This document shows, one piece after another, positions 52,025-60,457 of a DNA stretch of 64,000 nt. The position numbers and the translations under genes were made by a program. How positions within the stretch are numbered: position 1 is the first letter of the stretch; each line of letters opens with the position of its first letter. The DNA lies in the NCBI RefSeq assembly GCF_000758705.1, contig NZ_CP009287.1:1116001-1180000 (forward strand). Direction: 5' to 3'. The notes beneath the pieces are model-generated. The model was not told the origin of the DNA. It searched no databases and worked only from the letters and a program-made list of their open reading frames with translations. The stretch comes from Paenibacillus graminis. Lineage in GTDB: Bacteria; Bacillota; Bacilli; Paenibacillales; Paenibacillaceae.

Positions 52025-53815
52025 TTATGGATTAGGGATTGGATTCGTACTCCCCAATGATTCTACTATAAATACAGGCACGTATTCCTCTCCGGCATCG
52101 GTCCCCGCATAATCATAGCCGTACTGGAACTGGCCGGTTGCCAAGGCAGGCCCGGTTACGGTACCCACATTTCCTTGCAGCGCCAGATAACGCCCACCCG
52201 CGATGGCCACTGGTCTGCCGGTGGTATCAATATAAATATCAACCTGCAAGGTTACAGTCTCCAGAGGGTGAAGCTCCAGCTCCGAGGCGTCGATTAGCGG
52301 ATACTCCTGATAGATTTCAGCAAATTGGTAAACGCCATTCGTCTGGCGGTATATCGCTGTCTGGCCTTCCGAACCTTCCCCCATATCCGCATTGGCGACG
52401 CGGATGGAAGCATCATCCGGCTGCAGCTTGTAGCTGCTGCCGGCAAACGAGAAGAGCAGGGAGATTCCTTCAGGCTTGATGGTATAGCCCGCGAACGAAG
52501 TCCGCCCATCTTCGCGGCTGCCTTCAGCGACCACAACCGGCACTCCGGCAAGAGCGGAGAGCTGGTCATCAAAAGCAAGGCGGCTCAGCGTCTCAAAGCC
52601 GGGAATAACCTCTCCGGTCCTTGTAGTAACAGCCCCGTCTTCGCTCATGTCCGCATAGTACAGCTGTCCGCTGCTGTCCGTTCCGGCGACAGCGAGTCTG
52701 ACTCCGTATTTTCCGCTGACAGAAGTGGTCAAGACATATTTGCCCGGCGTTTCTCCGCCGGGAAGGAGACGCGCAGGCTCGGCCATATTCCATGCGAGCT
52801 GTGCAGCGGCAATTTCTGCCGTTGTGTCCTGAAGCGGGGACAGGTCGCTATAGCGTTGAATAGCCTCGGCGTACCCGCCGTTTCGGACCAGCCTCGCTGC
52901 ACCCCGGAGCAGCTTCGCGGCGGTGCTGTCGATCCGGGACAGCACCTTGGAGGAAGCCAGGCCAGCCGAAGCGGCATATTTGCGGTATGCCGCAGCATGA
53001 GCGGAGAAGGCGGCAATCTGGCCGCTGTCCATGTCTTTGCTGAGGATAAGCTTGGCGCTTTCCTCTATCTGGCTGGCTATCCAGGGAGCCGTATAGCTGT
53101 GGCTGCTGTAGGCATCGGCAAGAGACAAGGCGTAATCCAGCATGGGGGAGAAGCTGCCCGCTGCTGCAAGCGCCTTAAGCCGGGTGATGTCATAGGTTTT
53201 GAACTCCAAAGCCAGCAGCTCTTTTTTGGCGTCTGCCCCTCCTAAGTACACATCGGGAATGCGCAGCAGATTCCATTTGAAGATGTCTGCTTCATTAATG
53301 GCGCTGCTGCTCCGGCTCCGGCCCGCCGCCAGTTCGGCAAGAAACTGCACCTTGAATTGCTGGAAGCCTGTTCCGAGCTGATCAGAAACGCCTGAATCCG
53401 CCGACAGCTGGCGATAGTAGGACTCATAGGGACCGCCAGATTTCATATATTGGCTTTTCAGACTCAGCAGGGAGGCATAGCTCTCCATGAAGCCGTCAAA
53501 ATCTTTAGTCGTCAGCTGGTCTTCAATTTTCAGCTTAAGCAGTTCCAGTCCGCTGCGGATCGCTGTAACCGGAGCCAGCTCTTGTAATCTTGCGGCGGTC
53601 TCCGCTTCCCTGTAGTGAATGGAATCATTTGCTTGCGCCAGACGGTACTGATTTTCGGCGGCAACCAGGTCACCGGCGGCGTAGAGCCGGCCGGCTTCCC
53701 GGACCGTCCCGATCTTGCTGTGGAGCCTGATGCCCTTCTGTCCCAGCAGGACCAGCATCAATATACACAAAATGATCATAATATTCCGCAGGGATAAGGC
53801 TTGTTTGATCGTCAT
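52025..53815 (-). CDS. 596-residue single-TM extracellular protein of the vWA-tubulin locus
   Basis: A short cytoplasmic N-terminus and one membrane helix (about 10-26) are followed by roughly 570 residues predicted outside. The region after the helix is helical with a TPR-like feel (AGRLYAAGDLVAAENQYRLA; YRKYAASAGLASSK), and the C-terminal 230 residues are beta-rich with repeated FAGYTIKPEG- and VTLQVDIYIDTTG-like strands. I do not recognise the family. It is the last gene of a minus operon that is divergent from the vWA/tubulin operon, which suggests a shared assembly. No lipobox is present. Confidence 0.8.
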   Translation of the reverse strand: MTIKQALSLRNIMIILCILMLVLLGQKGIRLHSKIGTVREAGRLYAAGDLVAAENQYRLAQANDSIHYREAETAARLQELAPVTAIRSGLELLKLKIEDQLTTKDFDGFMESYASLLSLKSQYMKSGGPYESYYRQLSADSGVSDQLGTGFQQFKVQFLAELAAGRSRSSSAINEADIFKWNLLRIPDVYLGGADAKKELLALEFKTYDITRLKALAAAGSFSPMLDYALSLADAYSSHSYTAPWIASQIEESAKLILSKDMDSGQIAAFSAHAAAYRKYAASAGLASSKVLSRIDSTAAKLLRGAARLVRNGGYAEAIQRYSDLSPLQDTTAEIAAAQLAWNMAEPARLLPGGETPGKYVLTTSVSGKYGVRLAVAGTDSSGQLYYADMSEDGAVTTRTGEVIPGFETLSRLAFDDQLSALAGVPVVVAEGSREDGRTSFAGYTIKPEGISLLFSFAGSSYKLQPDDASIRVANADMGEGSEGQTAIYRQTNGVYQFAEIYQEYPLIDASELELHPLETVTLQVDIYIDTTGRPVAIAGGRYLALQGNVGTVTGPALATGQFQYGYDYAGTDAGEEYVPVFIVESLGSTNPIPNP

Positions 53816-53869
53816 ATTATAGTAGCCTCTCTGTAAATTACATTACATGTCCGGCTTGCGGTACTCTAT

Positions 53870-54799
53870 TTAGAAATCGGGGTCCCAGCGGTACTTGGCT
53901 TCGCGGACTTCCGACACTTTGAGATCCAGGCCATTCCAGGCCTCATACGGACTGGAGGCGATCATTTTGGACAACCGCAAAAAACGGTCCTTGGGCAGCT
54001 CTTGTATGTATCTTCCAATCATAGAGGAGTAGAGCAGCACGTAACGCTTTAACCGCACAGCTGCTGCGGCCACCGCAGCCAGAATCGCTGTCCCTTTGTC
54101 CATTTGAAGAATCTGCACCTCATAGGTTTTGACATAGCGTAAAGTGCGGTCCTTGATAAGCTCGGGCCGCACTTTGGCAATCTCACCGATATATTCGGCC
54201 AGCAGCGGCTCGAAATCCTTGAGCAGCAGCTGCTCAAGCTCCAGTTGCATGTCCTTGCGCAGCTGGAAGCCGTGGAGCAGGGCAATGCGCTGGCGGGCGA
54301 CCCGGTCGCCACGGAGCAGAATGGAGATTTCGCGCAGCTTCTCATAGGCCAGCACATCGTTCTCGCGCAGAACGGATACTGCCTCCTGGCGGTTGATCTC
54401 CAGGCCGTCCCGGATGCTGTCAATGCTGCGGCCAAGCAGCGCATTCAGTGCATACAGATTTTCGTTCTGGCGCACTTTACGCTGCGTAAGGAGTAGCAGT
54501 CCGGCCAATACGATTCCGCCGGCCCCGCACAGCGCCATCTGCTGCAGGCTTTGACCAAAATAGACCGCCCCCAAAGTCAGCAGGAGGATGAACAGGAGCC
54601 GGGTATGCATTTTGCGTCCGGCAAGGGTAACGGCGTTCTGCTCTACTGCCGTCAGGGCCGCACGGCCGCATTGGCCGCACCGGTCTTCACTGAGTGCGGT
54701 ATAACGGCCGCAGCGGCGGCAGATGCGCAGCTTGTCATAGGCATACCGCGGAGTCTTGAATGGCCGGAACGTCACGGGTTTCTTGTTATTTACGGGCAT
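53870..54799 (-). CDS. Zinc-ribbon membrane protein of the vWA-tubulin locus
   Basis: This 309-residue protein has a cytoplasmic zinc ribbon (Cys27, Cys30, Cys41, Cys44 in ICRRCGRY and RCGQCGR), two adjacent membrane helices (about 66-82 and 86-104), and a long helical cytoplasmic tail with repeated Leu/Ile-rich helices. I do not recognise the family. Its ATG overlaps the stop of the small membrane peptide gene, so the two are coupled; the 596-residue gene follows 54 bp downstream. It may link the membrane parts to cytoplasmic partners such as the tubulin-like proteins. Confidence 0.8.
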   Translation of the reverse strand: MPVNNKKPVTFRPFKTPRYAYDKLRICRRCGRYTALSEDRCGQCGRAALTAVEQNAVTLAGRKMHTRLLFILLLTLGAVYFGQSLQQMALCGAGGIVLAGLLLLTQRKVRQNENLYALNALLGRSIDSIRDGLEINRQEAVSVLRENDVLAYEKLREISILLRGDRVARQRIALLHGFQLRKDMQLELEQLLLKDFEPLLAEYIGEIAKVRPELIKDRTLRYVKTYEVQILQMDKGTAILAAVAAAAVRLKRYVLLYSSMIGRYIQELPKDRFLRLSKMIASSPYEAWNGLDLKVSEVREAKYRWDPDF

Positions 54800-54938
54800 G
54801 GTCGCCTCCGTTCAGCGCAGCCAGCAGCCGCTCATCAATGTCATCACGGGTCAGCGGCTTGCGCTGGCGTGAAGCATAAATGAGAATCTGAATGACAGCA
54901 TAAAGAAACGTAATCCCGAGAATGGCGTATGAAATCAT
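54786..54938 (-). CDS. 50-residue single-TM peptide of the vWA-tubulin locus
   Basis: MISYAILGITFLYAVIQILI begins a 50-residue peptide with one membrane helix (2-22) and a charged tail ending NGGDHARK. The ribosome site AAGGAAGAG is properly placed. The stop codon overlaps the ATG of the zinc-ribbon gene, so it is the first gene of the minus operon. Function unknown; the tail is predicted to be cytoplasmic. Confidence 0.75.
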   Translation of the reverse strand: MISYAILGITFLYAVIQILIYASRQRKPLTRDDIDERLLAALNGGDHARK

Positions 54939-55233
54939 GGAACTCTTCCTTTCTTCTTGGCAGCAGGGCGACCCGGGGTGCGGAGTTTAGCCTTGGAATG
55001 GCAGGGCAGCAATGCAAACAACGTTTTTATCCAAATTTCAGGAACGTAGTCTATACTAAGGCAGTTGAATGAATTCCTGAATAACGACTCTTAGAGCCAG
55101 CCCCGGTCCTGCGGTCCTAAAGTTGAAGTTTACAAGGTTTAATTATATCATAATGGCATGCTATTGACAGAATTTAGCTATACTGACGACTCTGCCGTAC
55201 CTGACCTAATTTAACACAAGAGGAGCCCTATTT
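54939..55233. promoter_or_regulatory. Divergent promoter region of the vWA-tubulin locus
   Basis: This 295-bp region separates the two operons. A TTGACA box lies at 55164-55169, but the TATACT that follows (55179-55184) is too close for a standard promoter, so the rightward start is unclear. The region is AT-rich near 55135-55160 and holds no repeat array. Regulation is unknown. Confidence 0.4.
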
Positions 55234-57051
55234 ATGCTTCGTACACCGTTTAATCATTTCAAGACAGCCAAGAAGATACTGCGGCCTATTGCTCTGCTGC
55301 TGCTGGTATTGTGCATTTCTGCCGCGCCATTTGCGTCCGGCAGAGCGAGTGCAGCATCGCCCGCGCCCTCTCATATTGACGCTGTACTGCTGATCGATGT
55401 CAGCAACTCCATGAATAAGAGCGACAAGAATAATATCGCGGGTGAAGCGATGAAAATGTTCATAGATATGCTGTCGGCGCAAGGTGATAAGGTCGGAATT
55501 GTGGCCTACACCGACAAGGTCCAGCGGGAGAAGGCGCTGCTGCAGATTGGCTCTGCCGCCGACAAGCAGGATTTGAAGGACTTCATTGACGGCCTGGACC
55601 GCGGAGCCTACACCGATATTGCCGTCGGGATGAAAGAGGCCGTGAAGGTGCTGGAGAACGGCAGCGATCCGGGGCATGAGCCGATGATCGTGATGCTGGC
55701 GGACGGCAACAATGACCTTAACGAAGCAACCGGCCGTACGCAGAGCCAGTCGGACCAGGAGCTGGATGCTGCTGTGGAAACGGCCAAGCAGAAGGGCTAT
55801 CCGGTCTATACGATCGGGCTGAACGCCAACGGCAAGCTGAACAAGGAGATTCTGGCCGGGTTGTCCAATAAAACGTCCGGCAAGGCGTTCACCACCGATT
55901 CGGCGGATGATCTGCCGCAGATTCTCAGTGAGATTTTTGCCGACCATTTGAAACTGAAGGTTGTTCCGGTGCAGTCCATTACGGCGAACGGCAGCTACCA
56001 GGAGGTCACAGTTAATGTACCCAACGGCAGTGTGCTGGAGGCCAATATTTCCATTATGTCGGCACAGCCTGTTACCGCGAAACTGACAGATCCATCCGGC
56101 AAGGAAGCGGCTATCCCCTCGAACGGTGTGCTGCTCTCCAAATCCAGCACCTACAGCCTGATCAAGCTGCTGTCGCCGGAGCAGGGGGACTGGAAGCTTC
56201 AGGTGAAAGGCGTGCCGAAGGACAAAATCGATATCAATCTCGTGTTCAACTATGATCTGGAGCTGAAGCTGGACGCGCTCCCGTCCAAGACTTACAAGAA
56301 GGGCGATACCGTAGAAATCTCCTCCCACCTGTTCAGCAATGGGGCTCAGGTAACGCTCAGCAGCTTATATCAGGATATGAAGGCGGTGCTGCTCGCGACA
56401 GATACCGATACGGGTAAGGTGCAGGAGCTTCCGATGGATAATTCGGGTGCGGTGTTCAAGGGCTCCTTTGAGATTCCGGAGGGCCATAACTATGAACTGA
56501 AGGTGCGGGCGGAGGAGAGCAGCTTCTACCGCGAAAGCGATGTGCTCACGATCAATGCCAAGACGGGTGCGGTGGCCACAAGCCCGCCTGCTGGAGCAGG
56601 GGGCACTGAACCGGTACAGGAACAGTCTTCATCCAAAACTCTCTATTATATCATTGGCGGGATTGTGCTGGTATTGGCGGCGGCTGTGGTGTTGTGGCTG
56701 CTGCGCCAAAAATCAAACCGCGGCTTTGTCGGGCAGATGGTAGTGGAGGTGCTGGACGGCAACACTGGCGAGAAGACCTATCCGCAGTATAAGAAGCTGT
56801 CGGCCTTCAGAGGCAAATTTACACTCCACCAGCTGCTGCAGCTGGCGCCGGAGCTGAAGGAGAGCGAGAAGCTTGTGTTCACTCCAGGCAAAAATGACCG
56901 CCTGATGCTGCGCGGCAGCGAAGAGATATCTGTTGAACGGTCCGGACGTGTGGTCGATACGGCACGCGGTCTGGAACTGAAGAGCGGGGACCGCATTTCC
57001 GTAGCGCTGCAGACAGTAGACAAGACCATTTTACTTGAGTATTTGATATAA
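55234..57051 (+). CDS. Extracellular vWA protein with cytoplasmic tail
   Basis: The 605-residue protein has a signal peptide (cut near residue 42), a vWA domain (about 48-240) with complete MIDAS: Asp55-Ser57-Ser59 in LLIDVSNSMNKSDK, Thr in GAYTDIAVGM, and Asp in MLADGNND. Beta-rich domains follow, then a membrane helix (about 468-491) and a 110-residue cytoplasmic beta domain (GDRISVALQTVDKTILLEY). The vWA part therefore faces outside and the tail can contact cytoplasmic partners. The tubulin-like gene follows by 12 bp. Topology is inferred. Confidence 0.9.
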   Translation: MLRTPFNHFKTAKKILRPIALLLLVLCISAAPFASGRASAASPAPSHIDAVLLIDVSNSMNKSDKNNIAGEAMKMFIDMLSAQGDKVGIVAYTDKVQREKALLQIGSAADKQDLKDFIDGLDRGAYTDIAVGMKEAVKVLENGSDPGHEPMIVMLADGNNDLNEATGRTQSQSDQELDAAVETAKQKGYPVYTIGLNANGKLNKEILAGLSNKTSGKAFTTDSADDLPQILSEIFADHLKLKVVPVQSITANGSYQEVTVNVPNGSVLEANISIMSAQPVTAKLTDPSGKEAAIPSNGVLLSKSSTYSLIKLLSPEQGDWKLQVKGVPKDKIDINLVFNYDLELKLDALPSKTYKKGDTVEISSHLFSNGAQVTLSSLYQDMKAVLLATDTDTGKVQELPMDNSGAVFKGSFEIPEGHNYELKVRAEESSFYRESDVLTINAKTGAVATSPPAGAGGTEPVQEQSSSKTLYYIIGGIVLVLAAAVVLWLLRQKSNRGFVGQMVVEVLDGNTGEKTYPQYKKLSAFRGKFTLHQLLQLAPELKESEKLVFTPGKNDRLMLRGSEEISVERSGRVVDTARGLELKSGDRISVALQTVDKTILLEYLI

Positions 57052-57063
57052 GGGGGAGCACTC

Positions 57064-60000
57064 ATGAAACCGGTAGTAAGAGAACATATTCAGCAGCTCG
57101 ACGTATCGCTGGGCGGAGGAATCGTCAGCGACAAAATCAGAGTAGATACCATTGACAACCCGATCCTCATCATTGGCCTGGGGGGCACGGGCATCGACGC
57201 CCTGCTGCGGCTGAAATACCAGATTAACCGCCGCTTCAAGCTGCCTGAAGATCCGTTGTCCAAGAAGAAACGGGATAAGCCGGACAACGTGGAGTTCCTG
57301 GCGTTTGAGACGAATGAGCAGGACCGCGGCAAAAAATACAAGGGCATCGGCCTCGACCCGCAGAATGAATTCGTGCTGCTGGCCAATGCTGAGATTGGCG
57401 GACTTCTGCAGAACCGCAGTATTCTTGAACCGTACATTACGGACTGGCTGTCGCCTGAGCTGAGCATTACCGATGGCATGAACGGGGCCGCCGGGGTGCG
57501 CCAGGCCGGACGGCTGCTGCTGTTCACGAAAATCAATCAGGTTGTGTCAGCTATCGACAAGAAGATTAAGACCCTTTCTGTGGGCACCAGCAAAAAGCTG
57601 ATGGTATTCCTGCTTACCGGCTTGTCCGGGGGAACGGGCAGCGGCTCGTTCCTGGATATTGCCTATATTGTGCGCGGGATTATTGAACGCGACTACGGTT
57701 CGGCCGGCATCGACCGTGTGAATACGCTCGGTTATTTGTTCACGCCGGATGTAAACCTGTCTAACAAAAGCCTCAGCGAGCATACCCGTGAATATATCCG
57801 CAAGAACGGCTATGCAGCGCTCAAGGAACTGGATTACTGGATGAATGTCGACAGCCGGGGCGAGCGGTTCCGCCAGCAGTACGGCAATATTTTGACGGTG
57901 AATTCACCGCTGCCTCCGTTCAACCTGTGCCATCTGATCTCTGCGACCAATACTGAAGGCAAGCTGCTGGAGAATGCCTATGACTACTGCATGAACGTGA
58001 CGGCGGAGAATATTACGAACTTCATGGCCAGCGAGGAAAAGCAGTCGGGCGAGGAATTCGCGATCCACGACTATATCAGCAACATCCGCACGAACATTGC
58101 GCAGATGAACAAGACGTATCCTGCCAATTATGAATACAACATCATCGGCGCTTCTTCTGCGGTGCTGCCGATTGAGGAAATGACGACGTATCTGGCATTC
58201 CGCCTGTTCGACAAGATGGACAAAATGTTCCAGCAGGCACCGGGGCAGGAGGATGTGGAGAAGCTGGCGCGCAAGCTGGGCATCGATCTCGACAGCATGA
58301 TCAAAACCTTCGAGTCCCGTGTGCCGGAGCCGCTGCCCGGCTATGAGAACAGCGAGCGCCTGAACCACAGCAATGTCATCAAACACCAGGTGGTGGATAT
58401 GGATACGGAGCTGGAACAGAACTTTCTGGCCCGTGCCCGTGAGGAATATATCAAGTCCAAGAAGCAGCTCCCCGGAGAAATCACCGGACGTTTCGGAGAA
58501 GAGCTGGAGCGTATCTTCCTGCATCCCGAGCAGGGTCCATTCTACGTGTCGCGGCTGCTCTATACCGAGAAGGGCTTCTGTATTCTGAAGCTGATCCAGT
58601 CCTATATCGAAGCGCTGCGCGAGAGCCTGCTGCGGCTGCCGCGTGATATTGAGACGGCGCAGGACAGCGCGCAGGAGAAGCTGGGCGATGCGCGGAGCGC
58701 TTTTGTCTCCAAGGAAAAGAAGAAAAATGCCTATATCGAAGCCAAAATCAATGAATACTGGCTGCACGCCGACGTGGAACGCACGGAGCAGATGATTGAA
58801 TTCTATGAAGATCTGTTTGAGCTGCTGAATGAAGAGAATAACCGGATCTATGGGGTGTTTACGGAGATTCTCAGCGCGCTCAGCACGATCTTTGAGAAGA
58901 ATGGCGACATCCTGATCAACGGTGAGGAGCAGGCCGACCACAAAGGCAACAAAACCTACTATTGGAATATCGTCAATGTGCCGGACATTGCGTCAACCAT
59001 CTCCAAGGTGATGGACCAGAAGGACGGCGACGATCTGATCCGCGACTTCACGCGGGAGATGCTGAAGCATTCGGGGCGCTGGGTCAAGGAACAGGAAATT
59101 GACATTGTACGCTCCATTTCCGAGTTTCTGAGCGATAAGTTCGGCGACCTGATTACCCGTTCCATGGAGGAATTCCTGGTAATGAAATACGGACGCGAGG
59201 AGCCGCTCGACAAATTCGTGGAGCGGATTATCGCCGGACGTCTGGATGAGGATGCCGTACCGATTTTCCACCTGAGCAACAGCTCCGGCAGTCTGCACTT
59301 CCCGTCCTGGGGATTTGTTTCTGTGCCGGTCAAAGCGCCGGGCATCCTGAAGGGAATCCGCAATTACCAGAACAATGCGCTGGGCAAATCGCAGTTTACC
59401 ATTAAGGAAAGCCAGGTCAAAAACCGGATTTTCTGGCTGAATACGCGCAACGGGGTGCCGCTGTTCGTATATACGCCGCTGCGGGTGTACGAAGAGAATT
59501 ATGAGCGGACCATCCTCGACAAGGAAGGAATCGGACGCCATCTGGTAATGACCGACAAGAACAACTGGACGTACCTGCCTTCGCCGATTCCGGAAAAATC
59601 CTGGGGCGATACTTATGTCAACAACCGTGTCCGTGAGTACAATGCCAGAGTGCGGGCTGATTTTGCCAGAGCGCTGGAGAATGGGGTCATTATCGAGAAA
59701 GGCCTCGACGAAAATACGAGCAGCCGTTTCTCGGTCATCCTCACAAAGGCGTTTGATGTGGATAAAATGCTCAGCGGCTATGACCTGCAGCTTGGCATGT
59801 CGCGCCCAAATCTGGGGGAAGTGAAAAAAGCGGCCGACGAGCTGAAGTCGCTGCGTGCAAACGGACTGGAACGCGAAGGCGTTAAGGACATTTTTGGCAG
59901 CATTAACAAGGAAATGGCGCAGGAGAATCTAATCCGTTCGCCGCAGCTGATTGCGAGTGTCCGCGAGGAATTGGCCAAATATGACGCGCTGGCAGCCAAA

Positions 60001-60453
60001 GCGGCTGAACTGGAAGGGCTGCTTCATCAATATCTTGACGAAGACAATTGGATCGACCAGTTCATTGAGGCGCTGTACACCGACACTATCACCAAAAAAG
60101 GTGCACTGTACGTCTATGACCGCGACGAGGAAGAGGACGCTTGGGAGCCGTTCGCCAACTTAATGAAGGAACGGAGCTATGTGGAGTATGCCGTCTACCG
60201 GCATTTCCGCGGGCTGGATGAGAAAAGCCGCAGCATACTGCTGCGCAAGGCGGCGCGCCGTGCCGGGGAAATGACTGCTGCCGAGGATGTCACTCCTCTG
60301 CTGTATAAGCTGGAAGGATTGTACGTCTCCTTCCTGGAAGCGCGCGACAGCCTGGAATACGAGCGGGTAGAGCATGCGGATGGCGATGAAATGTACAGCT
60401 TCTACCAAAGCCTGACCGGCAAGCTCGGCAGCATCCGCAGAAAGCTGAAGTAA
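57064..60453 (+). CDS. Tubulin-like GTPase (Tubulin_2 type)
   Basis: The 1129-residue protein has a tubulin/FtsZ-fold N-terminal half. The first nucleotide loop is ILIIGLGGTGIDALLR (about 34-49) and the GTP signature T4 loop is LSGGTGSGSFLDIAYIV (187-203). A second-domain segment has ALKELDYWM and FNLCHLISATNTEGKLL. The C-terminal 700 residues are largely helical with predicted coiled-coil stretches (for example near 540-620). Members of this large bacterial tubulin-like family often lie beside vWA genes. It is cytoplasmic and may form GTP-dependent filaments. It follows the vWA gene by 12 bp and is followed by a paralogue after 4 bp. Confidence 0.9.
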   Translation: MKPVVREHIQQLDVSLGGGIVSDKIRVDTIDNPILIIGLGGTGIDALLRLKYQINRRFKLPEDPLSKKKRDKPDNVEFLAFETNEQDRGKKYKGIGLDPQNEFVLLANAEIGGLLQNRSILEPYITDWLSPELSITDGMNGAAGVRQAGRLLLFTKINQVVSAIDKKIKTLSVGTSKKLMVFLLTGLSGGTGSGSFLDIAYIVRGIIERDYGSAGIDRVNTLGYLFTPDVNLSNKSLSEHTREYIRKNGYAALKELDYWMNVDSRGERFRQQYGNILTVNSPLPPFNLCHLISATNTEGKLLENAYDYCMNVTAENITNFMASEEKQSGEEFAIHDYISNIRTNIAQMNKTYPANYEYNIIGASSAVLPIEEMTTYLAFRLFDKMDKMFQQAPGQEDVEKLARKLGIDLDSMIKTFESRVPEPLPGYENSERLNHSNVIKHQVVDMDTELEQNFLARAREEYIKSKKQLPGEITGRFGEELERIFLHPEQGPFYVSRLLYTEKGFCILKLIQSYIEALRESLLRLPRDIETAQDSAQEKLGDARSAFVSKEKKKNAYIEAKINEYWLHADVERTEQMIEFYEDLFELLNEENNRIYGVFTEILSALSTIFEKNGDILINGEEQADHKGNKTYYWNIVNVPDIASTISKVMDQKDGDDLIRDFTREMLKHSGRWVKEQEIDIVRSISEFLSDKFGDLITRSMEEFLVMKYGREEPLDKFVERIIAGRLDEDAVPIFHLSNSSGSLHFPSWGFVSVPVKAPGILKGIRNYQNNALGKSQFTIKESQVKNRIFWLNTRNGVPLFVYTPLRVYEENYERTILDKEGIGRHLVMTDKNNWTYLPSPIPEKSWGDTYVNNRVREYNARVRADFARALENGVIIEKGLDENTSSRFSVILTKAFDVDKMLSGYDLQLGMSRPNLGEVKKAADELKSLRANGLEREGVKDIFGSINKEMAQENLIRSPQLIASVREELAKYDALAAKAAELEGLLHQYLDEDNWIDQFIEALYTDTITKKGALYVYDRDEEEDAWEPFANLMKERSYVEYAVYRHFRGLDEKSRSILLRKAARRAGEMTAAEDVTPLLYKLEGLYVSFLEARDSLEYERVEHADGDEMYSFYQSLTGKLGSIRRKLK

Positions 60454-60457
60454 GCCT

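Noticed and set aside
55164..55184. TTGACA/TATACT as the vWA operon promoter
   Set aside because: The spacer is only 9 bp, too short for a standard sigma-A promoter.
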